This document shows positions 25,008 through 33,548 of a stretch of 64,000 bases of DNA, piece after piece. The DNA lies in the NCBI RefSeq assembly GCF_030270585.1, contig NZ_BSYI01000022.1, positions 1 to 64,000 of the forward strand. The letters run 5' to 3'. Made by a program: the position numbers and the translations under genes. The stretch is from Paralimibaculum aggregatum (GTDB taxonomy: Bacteria > Pseudomonadota > Alphaproteobacteria > Rhodobacterales > Rhodobacteraceae). Every line of letters starts with the position of its first letter. Position 1 is the first letter of the stretch. The notes beneath the pieces were generated by a model. The model saw only the letters and a program-made list of their open reading frames with translations, was not told the origin of the DNA and made no database searches.

Positions 25008-25738
25008 TGCCCCGGCGCCTGGCCCTCGAGCGGTTCGACCGGCCCGACACGGTCGCGGCGGTGCCGGGCGACGCCCCGCCGGCGGTTGCGGATGCTCCCG
25101 CGGCGGTCTCCACGCCCGCGGCGATGGCGATCGGTGCCGAGCCACCGGAACCGGAGGTGCCGGCGCCGGATGCCGGGGAGCCTCCGGACGAGACGCCCGC
25201 GCCGCCCTCGCCCGAGGCGGAGGCCGCGGCCGCGGCGGCACGCCTCGCCGCGGCAGTGGAGGCGCTGGTGCACCGCGCCGGCGATGCGGCGGCGCTGCAG
25301 CAGGCCGCCGAACGCGATGCCGCGGCGCGGTTCGGCCGGGCCGCCGCCGAGGCGGTGCCGCATCTCGCGCGCACGGGTTTTCCCGGCGAGGTGGCGGCTG
25401 CGAGCCTGGCCATCGCGCGAAGCGGGGGCCTGCGCGGCCTGACCCTCAGGCTCGCGCCGGAGGAGCAGGCGGCGGTCGCCGCGCTGCTGGCCGATCACGA
25501 CCGGCCCGGGGCGGGGGGGCCGGCTGTCGTCGCCCTGCCCGACCCGGCGGTGCCTCCCGGCCGGGCCGAGCTCGCCTGGGCCGATGGCGGGGCGGAGTTC
25601 GACGCCGGCCGCCTCGCGGAGGCGGCGCTCGCCTGCCTCGGCGCCGCGCTCGGCCCGGCAGACGGGCCGCCGACCCCAGATCCGTCCGCCGGTCCGTCCC
25701 CGGATCCGGCGCCGGCCGAAGAGGAGAGACGAGAATGA
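25007..25738 (+). CDS. fliH: FliH-like flagellar export ATPase regulator
   Basis: FliH is the cytoplasmic stalk protein that binds and restrains FliI. The frame starts at the ATG at 25007 overlapping the fliF stop, giving 243 residues. The N-terminal 75 residues are Pro/Ala/Glu-rich and disordered. A helical middle part (about residues 70-110) is followed by a globular C-terminal domain with LRGLTLRLAPEEQAAVAALL and GRAELAWADGGAEFDAGRLA, which fits the FliH/V-ATPase E-like fold. Sequence is divergent; the call leans on position between fliF and fliN. Confidence 0.75.
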   Translation: MPRRLALERFDRPDTVAAVPGDAPPAVADAPAAVSTPAAMAIGAEPPEPEVPAPDAGEPPDETPAPPSPEAEAAAAAARLAAAVEALVHRAGDAAALQQAAERDAAARFGRAAAEAVPHLARTGFPGEVAAASLAIARSGGLRGLTLRLAPEEQAAVAALLADHDRPGAGGPAVVALPDPAVPPGRAELAWADGGAEFDAGRLAEAALACLGAALGPADGPPTPDPSAGPSPDPAPAEEERRE

Positions 25739-26076
25739 GCGATCCGAGCGACCACACCGATGCGGCCGGCCCCGAGGGCGAGCCGCCGTTCCTCGACCAG
25801 CGCGACACCAGCCCGGAGGGGCAGTATCGCCGCGCCATCTTCTCGGTACCGGTCGACATCGTCGTCTCGGTCGGCCAGGCCCGGCCGGTGATCGGCGAGC
25901 TGCTGGCGATGCGCCGCGACATGGTGCTGCCGCTCTCGAGCCGCGTCGACGACCCGGTGGAGATCATGATCGGCGACCGGGTGATCGCCCGGGGCGAGCT
26001 GGAGGAGCTCGGCGAGGACGGCGGCCGGCTCGGCGTGCGGCTCACCGAGATCGTCGATGTCACCGACCTGTTCTGA
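25735..26076 (+). CDS. fliN: Flagellar motor switch protein FliN
   Basis: FliN is the C-ring subunit that makes the lower switch ring and helps position the export ATPase. The 113-residue protein contains a single SpoA-type domain: FSVPVDIVVSVGQARPVIGE, the turn MVLPLSSRVDDPVEIMIGDR, and the C-terminal ARGELEELGEDGGRLGVRLT. Start overlaps fliH by 4 bp (ATGA); fliP begins 6 bp later. fliM, its usual partner gene, is absent from the window. Confidence 0.94.
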   Translation: MSDPSDHTDAAGPEGEPPFLDQRDTSPEGQYRRAIFSVPVDIVVSVGQARPVIGELLAMRRDMVLPLSSRVDDPVEIMIGDRVIARGELEELGEDGGRLGVRLTEIVDVTDLF

Positions 26077-26082
26077 GCGCCG

Positions 26083-26829
26083 ATGACCCGCCTCCGCCCA
26101 GCCCTCCCGATCGCCGCGGCCCTCGGCCTCCTGCTGCTGGCCGGCCCCGCCGCGGCGCAGGGCATAAGCCTCGATCTCGGCGAGGGGGCGAGCCTCTCGG
26201 GCCGGGTGATCCAGCTCTTCCTGCTGATCACGCTGCTCTCGCTGGCGCCGGGTATCGCGATCACCGTGACCTGCTTTCCCTTCATGGTGACGGTGTTCTC
26301 GATCCTGCGCCAGGGGCTGGGGCTGCAGCAGTCGCCGCCCAACATGCTGATCATCTCGCTGGCGCTGTTCATGACCTATTTCGTGATGGCGCCGGTCTTC
26401 GAGGAGGCCTGGGGTGCCGGGCTCTCGCCGCTGCTCGACGGCGACATCACGCCGGAGCAGGCCTGGGACCGGGGCATCGCGCCGTTTCGCGCCTTCATGG
26501 AGGGGCGGGTGCGGCCCGAGGCGGTGGCCGAGCTCGCCGCCGCGGCGCCGGGCCGGGCCGCGGCGCTGGTGCCGGGCGCCCCGGCGCCGCTCGACGTGCT
26601 GGTGCCGGCCTTCATGCTGTCCGAGCTCGAGCGCGGCTTCGAGGTCGGCTTCCTGATCTTCCTGCCCTTCCTGATCATCGATCTGGTGGTGGCCTCGGTG
26701 CTGATGTCGATGGGGATGATGATGGTGCCTCCGGTCGTGGTCTCGCTGCCGCTCAAGCTCGCCTTCTTCGTCGTGGCCGATGGCTGGAGCCTGCTGGCCG
26801 GCGCGCTGATCTCGGGATATGCGCCGTGA
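26083..26829 (+). CDS. fliP: Flagellar export gate protein FliP
   Basis: FliP is the main pore subunit of the export gate. The 248-residue protein has a cleavable signal peptide (residues 1-26, ending AAAQ), which is typical of FliP. Four membrane segments follow, with the conserved CFPFMVTVFSILRQGLGLQQ stretch, PNMLIISLALFMTYFVMAPV, and the C-terminal FEVGFLIFLPFLIIDLVVAS. No separate fliO is present. Its stop overlaps the fliG GTG start by 4 bp. Confidence 0.97.
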   Translation: MTRLRPALPIAAALGLLLLAGPAAAQGISLDLGEGASLSGRVIQLFLLITLLSLAPGIAITVTCFPFMVTVFSILRQGLGLQQSPPNMLIISLALFMTYFVMAPVFEEAWGAGLSPLLDGDITPEQAWDRGIAPFRAFMEGRVRPEAVAELAAAAPGRAAALVPGAPAPLDVLVPAFMLSELERGFEVGFLIFLPFLIIDLVVASVLMSMGMMMVPPVVVSLPLKLAFFVVADGWSLLAGALISGYAP

Positions 26830-27890
26830 GCGCGGCGAAGGAGCCGGCCGGCACCGGCCGGCCGGAGCGGGCCGCCGCAACGCCGGCGCCGGCGCTGACC
26901 AGCCAGCAGAAGGCGGCGATCGTGATCGGCGCGCTCGGGGCGGAGGCCGCCGGCCCGCTGCTCGAGCGGCTCGATGAGCAGGCGCTGCGCGGCTTCGCCG
27001 AGGGCATGGCGCAGCTCCGGCGCATCGAGCCGGAGACGGTGAACGCCACGATCCGCGAGTTCCTCAACGAGCTGACCCGGGCCGAGACCGCGGTGCGCGG
27101 CGGGCTCAAGGTGGCGCGCGGCATGCTCTCGCGCCATGTCGACGAGGGCCAGCTGCTGCGCATCCTCGACGATGTCGACGTGCCCTCGGTGCACAATGTC
27201 TGGCGCAAGCTCGGCCGGGTGAACGAGGACGCGCTGGCGGAATTCCTCAAGCGCGAGCATCCGCAGACCGCGGCGGTGGTGCTCTCCAAGCTCTCGCCGG
27301 AGCTGGCGGCGCGCATCCTCAGCCGCTTCGAGCCGGACCGGGCGCGCGACGTGGTGATCGGCATCACCAAGGCGCAGAGCCTCGATCACAACGTCATCGA
27401 GACCATCGGCGCCTCGGTCAGCCGCGACTTCCTCGCCGGGCAGAACGCCGACGGGGTGCGCCGCGACCCGGCCGAGCGGGTCGGCGCGATCATGAACTTC
27501 ACCGCCGCCGACATCCGCGCCCATGTGCTCGACCGCATCGCCGAGACGCAGCCGGATTTCGCCGAGCAGATCAAGCGCAAGATGTTCACCTTCGAGGACA
27601 TCCCGGCGCGGGTCGAGCATCGCGACGTCTCGGCGGTGGTGCGGGCGGCGGACCGGGAGGTGCTGCTGCGCGCCCTCGCCGACACCGCGCGCGCGACGAA
27701 GGAGGCGGTGGCGTTCATCCTCGGCAACATCTCCTCGCGCATGGCCGAGCAGATCCGCGAGGAGCTGAAGGATCTCGGAAAGGTCCGGCGGAAGGACAGC
27801 GAGGAGGCGCAGAACGAGATCATCGGCGTGATTCGCGCCATGGTGGAGAACGGCGAGATCAAGCTGGTGGTGCAGGACGAGGACGGATGA
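26826..27890 (+). CDS. fliG: Flagellar motor switch protein FliG
   Basis: FliG is the rotor protein on which the stator exerts torque. Start is GTG at 26826 inside the fliP stop (GTGA), giving 354 residues. The armadillo-like N-terminal domain has TSQQKAAIVIGALGAEAAGP. The middle domain carries FLKREHPQTAAVVLSKLSPE, close to the EHPQT motif. The C-terminal domain has KMFTFEDI followed by the charged torque helix VVRAADREVLLRALADTARA and ISSRMAEQIREELKDLG. It is the last gene of the plus-strand flagellar operon; pyrH begins 90 bp later. Confidence 0.97.
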   Translation: MSAAKEPAGTGRPERAAATPAPALTSQQKAAIVIGALGAEAAGPLLERLDEQALRGFAEGMAQLRRIEPETVNATIREFLNELTRAETAVRGGLKVARGMLSRHVDEGQLLRILDDVDVPSVHNVWRKLGRVNEDALAEFLKREHPQTAAVVLSKLSPELAARILSRFEPDRARDVVIGITKAQSLDHNVIETIGASVSRDFLAGQNADGVRRDPAERVGAIMNFTAADIRAHVLDRIAETQPDFAEQIKRKMFTFEDIPARVEHRDVSAVVRAADREVLLRALADTARATKEAVAFILGNISSRMAEQIREELKDLGKVRRKDSEEAQNEIIGVIRAMVENGEIKLVVQDEDG

Positions 27891-27980
27891 GTCCCCTCCG
27901 CGCCCGCGCTGCCTGCCGCCGCTTGCAAAACGGCGCGAGCCGGTGCATGGATGCCCCGTCTGGAACGGGAGGGGCTGTCG

Positions 27981-28724
27981 ATGTCGGAGACCGCCGCAGC
28001 ATCTGCGGAGCCAGGGCTCCTCTACAGCCGCATTCTTCTCAAGCTGTCCGGCGAGGCACTGATGGGCGACCAGGGCTTCGGCCTGGAACCCGCGACGGTG
28101 GATCGTCTGGCGCGGCAGGTGAAGGCGGCCCACGACCTCGGCATCGAGATCTGCCTGGTGATCGGCGGGGGCAACATCTTCCGCGGGCTCTCCGCCGCGG
28201 CGGAGGGGATGGAGCGCACCCAGGCGGATTACATGGGCATGCTCGCCACCGTGATGAACGCGCTCGGCATGCAGTCGGCGCTGGAGCGGATCGGCGTGCC
28301 GACGCGGGTGCAGTCGGCGATTCCCATGGCCAGCGTCTGCGAGCCCTATATCCGGCGCCGCGCGATGCGCCATCTCGAGAAGGGCCGCGTGGTGATCTTC
28401 GCCGCCGGCACCGGCAATCCCTATTTCACCACCGACACCGCGGCGACCCTGCGGGCGATGGAGATGGGGGCGAGCGCCATCCTCAAGGGCACCCAGGTCG
28501 ACGGCGTCTACGACAGCGATCCGCGCACCAACCCGGCGGCGCAGCGCTTCTCCGAGGTGAGCTATCACGAGGTCCTGACCCGCAACCTCAAGGTCATGGA
28601 TGCCTCGGCCATCGCGCTGGCGCGAGACAATGCGCTTCCCATCGTTGTATTTTCGCTGCATGAGGACGGCGGCCTGACCGATGTGCTGCGCGGCCGCGGC
28701 CGATTCACCCGGGTCGGGCCCTGA
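27981..28724 (+). CDS. pyrH: UMP kinase
   Basis: PyrH phosphorylates UMP to UDP in pyrimidine synthesis. I start at the ATG at 27981, which has GGAGGGG 6 bases upstream, giving 247 residues; an in-frame ATG at 27951 lacks such a site. Family motifs are [12 protein letters not shown] at the N-terminus, [12 protein letters not shown], and [20 protein letters not shown] with the downstream [14 protein letters not shown]. It opens the conserved pyrH-frr-uppS-cdsA-dxr run. Confidence 0.98.
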   Translation: MSETAAASAEPGLLYSRILLKLSGEALMGDQGFGLEPATVDRLARQVKAAHDLGIEICLVIGGGNIFRGLSAAAEGMERTQADYMGMLATVMNALGMQSALERIGVPTRVQSAIPMASVCEPYIRRRAMRHLEKGRVVIFAAGTGNPYFTTDTAATLRAMEMGASAILKGTQVDGVYDSDPRTNPAAQRFSEVSYHEVLTRNLKVMDASAIALARDNALPIVVFSLHEDGGLTDVLRGRGRFTRVGP

Positions 28725-28779
28725 GCTGCGGCCGGGTGTCGGCCAGCGGGCCGACCCGTCGCGAAACGAAGGAAGACCC

Positions 28780-29346
28780 ATGTCTGACGACGATTTGGAC
28801 ATCGATATCGACGATCTGGAGCGCCGGATGGACGGTGCCCTGACGTCGCTGCGCACCGATCTCAACAGCCTGCGCACCGGGCGCGCCTCTGCCTCGATGC
28901 TGGAGCCGATCATGGTCGATGCCTATGGCGCGCCGACCCCGCTCAACCAGGTCGGCACCGTCAACGTGCCGGAGCCGCGGATGATCACCCTCGCGATCTG
29001 GGACAAGAGCCTTGTCGGCAAGGTGGAGAAGGCGATCCGCAGTTCCGGGCTCGGGATCAACCCGGTCGTCGACGGCACCCTGCTGCGGCTGCCGATCCCG
29101 GAGCTCAACGAGGAGCGCCGCCGCGAATTGACCAAAGTTGCGAGCCAGTATGCCGAGAATGCACGCGTGGCGATTCGGAACGTGCGTCGCGACGGGATGG
29201 ACAAGCTGAAGAAGGCCAAGGCGGCGGGAATGGGCGAGGACGAGCAGAAGATGTGGTCCGAGGAGATCCAGTCGCTCACCGACACCTTCGTCAAGAAGGT
29301 CGATTCGGTGGTCGAGGCGAAACAGGCGGAGATCATGCAGGTGTGA
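28780..29346 (+). CDS. frr: Ribosome recycling factor
   Basis: RRF splits post-termination ribosomes together with EF-G. The ATG at 28780 follows GAAGGAAGACC and gives 188 residues, the family size. Motifs include [40 protein letters not shown], and [19 protein letters not shown]. It lies 55 bp after pyrH in the common order and 49 bp before uppS. Confidence 0.98.
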   Translation: MSDDDLDIDIDDLERRMDGALTSLRTDLNSLRTGRASASMLEPIMVDAYGAPTPLNQVGTVNVPEPRMITLAIWDKSLVGKVEKAIRSSGLGINPVVDGTLLRLPIPELNEERRRELTKVASQYAENARVAIRNVRRDGMDKLKKAKAAGMGEDEQKMWSEEIQSLTDTFVKKVDSVVEAKQAEIMQV

Positions 29347-29395
29347 CCGCAGGGCGCGGGAAGCCGCGCCTCCGCCATACAGGCAAGGAAAGACC

Positions 29396-30130
29396 ATGGC
29401 AGGCGAGCTCGCCGAGAACCCGAGCCGGGCACGGCATGTGGCGATCATCATGGACGGCAACGGGCGATGGGCGGTGCGGCGGGGCTTCGCGCGCACGGCC
29501 GGGCATCATCGCGGCGTCGAGCGGGTGCGCGAGATCGTGCAGGCGGCGCCGGGGCTCGGCGTCGAGACCCTGACGCTCTATGCGTTCTCCACGGAAAACT
29601 GGCACCGCCCCGGCTACGAGGTGGCGGTGCTGATGGCGCTGTTCCGCCGCTACATCCTGCGCGAGGTCGGCGAGATCGACGCGCAGAACGTGCGCGTGCG
29701 CTTCCTCGGCGAGCGCGAGCGCCTGCCGCGGGACCTGCAGCGCCTGATGACGCAGATGGAGGAGCGCACCGCCGGCAACACCGGGCTGCTGCTGCAGCCG
29801 GCGATCTCCTATGGCGGGCGTTCGGAGATCCTGCGCGCGGCGCGCCAGCTCGCGGCCGAGGCGGCGGCGGGCAGCCGCGACCCCGCGGCGATCACCGAGG
29901 AGGACATGGCGGCGGCGCTCTATACCGGCGGCACGGCGGATCCGGACCTGGTGATCCGCACCTCCGGCGAGACCCGGATCTCCAACTTCCTGCTCTGGCA
30001 GGCGGCCTATGCGGAGTTTGCCTTCGTCGAGGAGTGCTGGCCCGATTTCACCGCCGAGCAGTTCGCCCGGCTTCTCGCCGAATTCGCCGGGCGTGACCGG
30101 CGCTTCGGGCGGGTCGCCGCGGCCACCTGA
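29396..30130 (+). CDS. uppS: Undecaprenyl diphosphate synthase (cis-prenyltransferase)
   Basis: UppS builds the C55 lipid carrier for peptidoglycan and other wall polymers from isopentenyl units. The 244-residue protein has the catalytic Asp20 in IIMDGNGRWAVRRG, the substrate-binding TLYAFSTENWHRP block, and the C-terminal LVIRTSGETRISNFLLWQAA with AYAEFAFVEECWPDF. It sits between frr and cdsA and links to the isoprenoid enzyme dxr two genes later. Confidence 0.98.
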   Translation: MAGELAENPSRARHVAIIMDGNGRWAVRRGFARTAGHHRGVERVREIVQAAPGLGVETLTLYAFSTENWHRPGYEVAVLMALFRRYILREVGEIDAQNVRVRFLGERERLPRDLQRLMTQMEERTAGNTGLLLQPAISYGGRSEILRAARQLAAEAAAGSRDPAAITEEDMAAALYTGGTADPDLVIRTSGETRISNFLLWQAAYAEFAFVEECWPDFTAEQFARLLAEFAGRDRRFGRVAAAT

Positions 30131-30144
30131 CCGCGCCCGCCGGC

Positions 30145-30972
30145 ATGGGCGAGGCCCGCACCCCGGCGCAGCGCTTCGCCGATCTCCGCACGCGCACGCT
30201 CTCCGGCATCGCGGTGGCAGCCGGCGCCTTCGGCCTGCTCTGGGTCGGCGGCCTGCCCTTCGCCTGCCTGGTGGCGGCGCTGGCCGCGGTCACCGCCTGG
30301 GAGTTCCGCGCGATCACCGCGGCCGGGCTCGGCGGCGGCTGGCTCGCCGCCGTGGCGGCGGCGCTGCCGGTGCTGGCGCTACCGCTGCTGCCGCAGGCCG
30401 CCGCGCTCGGGCTGCTGGCGGCGGGCGCGGCGCTGGCGGCGGGATCGGACCTGCTGGCCCGCCGCCCTGCCCCGGCCGCCTGGATCGCCGGCGGCGTCGG
30501 GCTCGTCGGGCTCGCGGCGATGGCGCTGGTGGCGCTGCGGCTGGCGGAGCCCTACGGCCTCGAGACCGCGTTCTGGATCGCGCTCGTGGTTGTGCTCACC
30601 GATATCGGCGGCTATTTCGCGGGGCGGCTGATCGGCGGCCCGCTGCTCTGGCCGACGGTCAGCCCGAAGAAGACCTGGGCCGGGCTCGGCGGCGGCGTCG
30701 CGCTTGCCTTTTTCGGCGGAGGGCTCTTCAGTTGGGCGACAACGGGCACGTATTTCTACGAGGTGTGCACGGTGTCGGCGATCGCGGCCCTGCTCGCGCA
30801 GGGGGGGGATCTGGCCGAATCGGCCCTGAAGCGGCGCTTCGGGGTGAAGGATGCGGGCCGGCTGATCCCGGGCCATGGCGGCGCGCTCGACCGGTTCGAC
30901 GGGCTGATGGCGGCAACGCTGGTGGCGGCGGCCGTCACCTTCTGGCGCGGCAAGGCCGTGTTCATCTGGTGA
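30145..30972 (+). CDS. cdsA: Phosphatidate cytidylyltransferase
   Basis: CdsA makes CDP-diacylglycerol, the precursor of all phospholipids, in the inner membrane. The 275-residue protein has multiple hydrophobic segments, and the family signature is near the end: SALKRRFGVKDAGRLIPGHG followed by GALDRFDG. Upstream is TDIGGYFAGRLIGG with PKKTWAGLGGG, also conserved. It follows uppS by 14 bp and precedes dxr by 18 bp. Confidence 0.96.
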   Translation: MGEARTPAQRFADLRTRTLSGIAVAAGAFGLLWVGGLPFACLVAALAAVTAWEFRAITAAGLGGGWLAAVAAALPVLALPLLPQAAALGLLAAGAALAAGSDLLARRPAPAAWIAGGVGLVGLAAMALVALRLAEPYGLETAFWIALVVVLTDIGGYFAGRLIGGPLLWPTVSPKKTWAGLGGGVALAFFGGGLFSWATTGTYFYEVCTVSAIAALLAQGGDLAESALKRRFGVKDAGRLIPGHGGALDRFDGLMAATLVAAAVTFWRGKAVFIW

Positions 30973-30990
30973 GATGATGGGGAGACGCGC

Positions 30991-32148
30991 GTGAAACGGG
31001 TCAGTATCCTCGGCGTGACGGGCTCCATCGGTGCCAACACGGTCGAGGTGATCGAGGCGACCGGCGGCGCCGAGGTGGTCGCGGTCACCGGGCATTCCAA
31101 CATCGCCGGGCTGGCCGCGGCGGCGCGGCGGCTCGGGGCGGAGGTCGCGGTCACCGCCGATCCGGCGCGGTTCGGCGACCTGCGCGACGCACTCTCGGGC
31201 AGCGGCATCGCCGCTGCGGCGGGGCCGGAGGCGCTGGTCGAGGCGGCGAGCCGCCCGGCCGACTGGGTGATGTCGGCCATCGTCGGCGCGGCGGGTCTCG
31301 CGCCGACGCTGGCCGCGGTGCGCGCGGGCGCCACCATCGCGCTGGCCAACAAGGAATGCCTCGTTGCCGCCGGCAGCCTGTTCCTCGGGGAGATCGAGCG
31401 CAGCGGCGCCCGCCTGCTGCCGGTGGACAGCGAGCACAACGCGATCTTCCAGTGCCTCGCCGGCGAGCGCGCGGCGCAGGTCGAGCGGCTGATCCTGACC
31501 GCCTCGGGCGGGCCCTTCCGCAACCGCAGCGCCGAGCAGATGGCCGCGGTGACGGTGGCCGAGGCGGTGGCGCATCCGAACTGGTCGATGGGCCAGCGGA
31601 TCTCCATCGACAGCGCCTCGATGTTCAACAAGGCGCTCGAGATGATCGAGGCCTGGCATCTCTTCCCGGTGGCGCCGGCGCAGGTCGAGGTGATCGTGCA
31701 CCCGCAGTCGATCATCCACTCGATGGTGGGCTTCGCCGACGGCTCGATCCTCGCCCATCTCGGTCCGGCGGACATGCGGGTGGCGATCGGCCATGCCCTG
31801 ACCTGGCCGGACCGCGCCCGCCTGCCGGTGGAGCGGCTCGACTTCGCCGCCCTCTCGCGGCTCGATTTCGAGGCGCCGGACCCGGCCCGCTTCCCCGCCC
31901 TCGGCCTCGCGCGGCGGGCGATGGAGCGCGGCGGCGTGGCGGGCTGCGTGATGAACGGCGCGCGCGAGGTGGCGCTCGACGCCTTCATCGCCGGCCAGAT
32001 CGGCTTTCTCGACATGGCCCGCCTGGTGGAAAGCGCCATGGAGGCGCTTGACGAACTGCCCGCGGCCACCGACCTCACCGACATCTTCGCGGCGGATGCG
32101 GAGGCGCGCCGGATCGGGCGCGGCCTCGTGCCCCGCTTCGCGGCCTGA
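30991..32148 (+). CDS. dxr: 1-deoxy-D-xylulose 5-phosphate reductoisomerase
   Basis: Dxr converts DXP to MEP with NADPH, the committed step of the non-mevalonate isoprenoid pathway. Start is GTG at 30991 after GGGGAGA, giving 385 residues. The NADPH-binding start is VSILGVTGSIGANTVEVIE. Metal and substrate residues are in ANKECLVAAG, LPVDSEHNAIFQCL, and TASGGPFRN followed by HPNWSMGQRISIDSASMFNK. It supplies precursors for UppS in the same operon. Confidence 0.98.
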   Translation: MKRVSILGVTGSIGANTVEVIEATGGAEVVAVTGHSNIAGLAAAARRLGAEVAVTADPARFGDLRDALSGSGIAAAAGPEALVEAASRPADWVMSAIVGAAGLAPTLAAVRAGATIALANKECLVAAGSLFLGEIERSGARLLPVDSEHNAIFQCLAGERAAQVERLILTASGGPFRNRSAEQMAAVTVAEAVAHPNWSMGQRISIDSASMFNKALEMIEAWHLFPVAPAQVEVIVHPQSIIHSMVGFADGSILAHLGPADMRVAIGHALTWPDRARLPVERLDFAALSRLDFEAPDPARFPALGLARRAMERGGVAGCVMNGAREVALDAFIAGQIGFLDMARLVESAMEALDELPAATDLTDIFAADAEARRIGRGLVPRFAA

Positions 32149-32164
32149 CACCCGGGAGTAGCCC

Positions 32165-33508
32165 ATGGATCTTCTCGCCTCGCTCTGGAACACGCTCACC
32201 TATCTGCCGCCCTTCATCGCGGTGCTCGCGGTGGTGGTCTTCGTGCACGAGTACGGCCACTACATCGTCGGGCGCTGGTGCGGCATCCATGCGGAGGTGT
32301 TCTCGATCGGGATGGGCAAGCCGCTGCTGCGCTGGACCGACCGGCGCGGCACCCGCTGGCAGATCGCGGCGCTGCCGATCGGCGGCTTCGTCAAGTTCGT
32401 CGGCGACATGGACCCGGCCAGCGCCGGGCGGCGCGACGATGGCGAGCTCACCGAGGAGCAGCGCGCCGTCGCCTTCCACAACGCCGCCGTCTGGCGGCGC
32501 GCGCTCACCGTGGCGGCCGGGCCGGTGGCCAATTTCATCCTCTCCATCCTGGTCTTCGCGGCGCTCGCCATGGTGGCGGGGCGGGCCTCGGAAGAGCCGG
32601 TGATCGGCCAGCTCACCGAGCATGCGCCCGCGGATGTCGGCTTCGTCGCGGGCGACCGGGTGCTGACCCTCGACGGCCAGGAGATCACCACCTATGCCGA
32701 GATCCTGAAGATCCTGCACAAGACCGACGGCGCGCCGGTGCCCGCCACGGTGGACCGGGGCGGCGACGTCATCGACATCACCGTGCGCTACTCGCTGCCG
32801 CCGGTGATCGACAGCATCTCCCCGGGCATGCCGGCCTCGCGTGCCGGCGTGCTGCCCGGCGACGTCATCACCGCGATCAACGGCGAGGCGGTGCATTCCT
32901 TCTTCGGGCTGCAGATGGCGACCCGCGACCTGCCGCCGGAGACCGAGATCACGCTCGGCATCGATCGTGCGGGCGAGCCGCTCGAGCTCAGCCTGATCCC
33001 GGTGATGCGCGAGCGCGGCGACCCGGAGACCGGGGTGAACATGATGCAGCCGACCATCGGCGTGCGCTCCACCTCGCGCGGCGGGCTGGTGCCGGTGGCG
33101 GTCTGGCGAGGGCCGCTGGATGCGCTCGAGCACGGCGTCGACCGCACCTGGAACATCATCACCGGCACGCTGACCTTCTTCGGCGACATGATCTTCGCCA
33201 ATGCCGATCTCTCCAACATCGGCGGGCCGATCCGCATCGCCGAGATGTCGGGCGAGCAGGCCGAGCAGGGGGCGTTCAACTTCGTCGGCTTCATCGCCGT
33301 GCTGTCCACCGCCATCGGGCTGCTCAACCTGATGCCGATCCCGATCCTGGATGGCGGGCACCTGATGTTCTATGGCATCGAGGCACTCCGGGGGCGCCCG
33401 GTGGGCGGCTCGGCGATGCAGGTCGGCACGATGATCGGGCTATGCCTGGTCTTGTCCCTTATGGTGTTCGCGACCTACAACGACATCTCCCGCGTTCTGG
33501 CGGGGTAA
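32165..33508 (+). CDS. rseP: Site-2 protease RseP
   Basis: RseP is an inner-membrane zinc metalloprotease that cleaves transmembrane segments, for example anti-sigma factors and signal peptides. The 447-residue protein has the HExxH motif HEYGH at residues 28-32 in the first membrane helix. Two PDZ-like regions follow (around residues 125-200 and 205-285). The second metal site NLMPIPILDGG is near the C-terminus. The position between dxr and bamA is the conserved one for this family. Confidence 0.97.
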   Translation: MDLLASLWNTLTYLPPFIAVLAVVVFVHEYGHYIVGRWCGIHAEVFSIGMGKPLLRWTDRRGTRWQIAALPIGGFVKFVGDMDPASAGRRDDGELTEEQRAVAFHNAAVWRRALTVAAGPVANFILSILVFAALAMVAGRASEEPVIGQLTEHAPADVGFVAGDRVLTLDGQEITTYAEILKILHKTDGAPVPATVDRGGDVIDITVRYSLPPVIDSISPGMPASRAGVLPGDVITAINGEAVHSFFGLQMATRDLPPETEITLGIDRAGEPLELSLIPVMRERGDPETGVNMMQPTIGVRSTSRGGLVPVAVWRGPLDALEHGVDRTWNIITGTLTFFGDMIFANADLSNIGGPIRIAEMSGEQAEQGAFNFVGFIAVLSTAIGLLNLMPIPILDGGHLMFYGIEALRGRPVGGSAMQVGTMIGLCLVLSLMVFATYNDISRVLAG

Positions 33509-33548
33509 GCGGGGGGAGCCACCCCACTCGCTGGTACAAGGAGGCGAC

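Noticed and set aside
26376-28913. An 845-codon minus-strand frame
   Set aside because: It is antisense to fliP, fliG and pyrH, all of which have convincing motifs on the plus strand.
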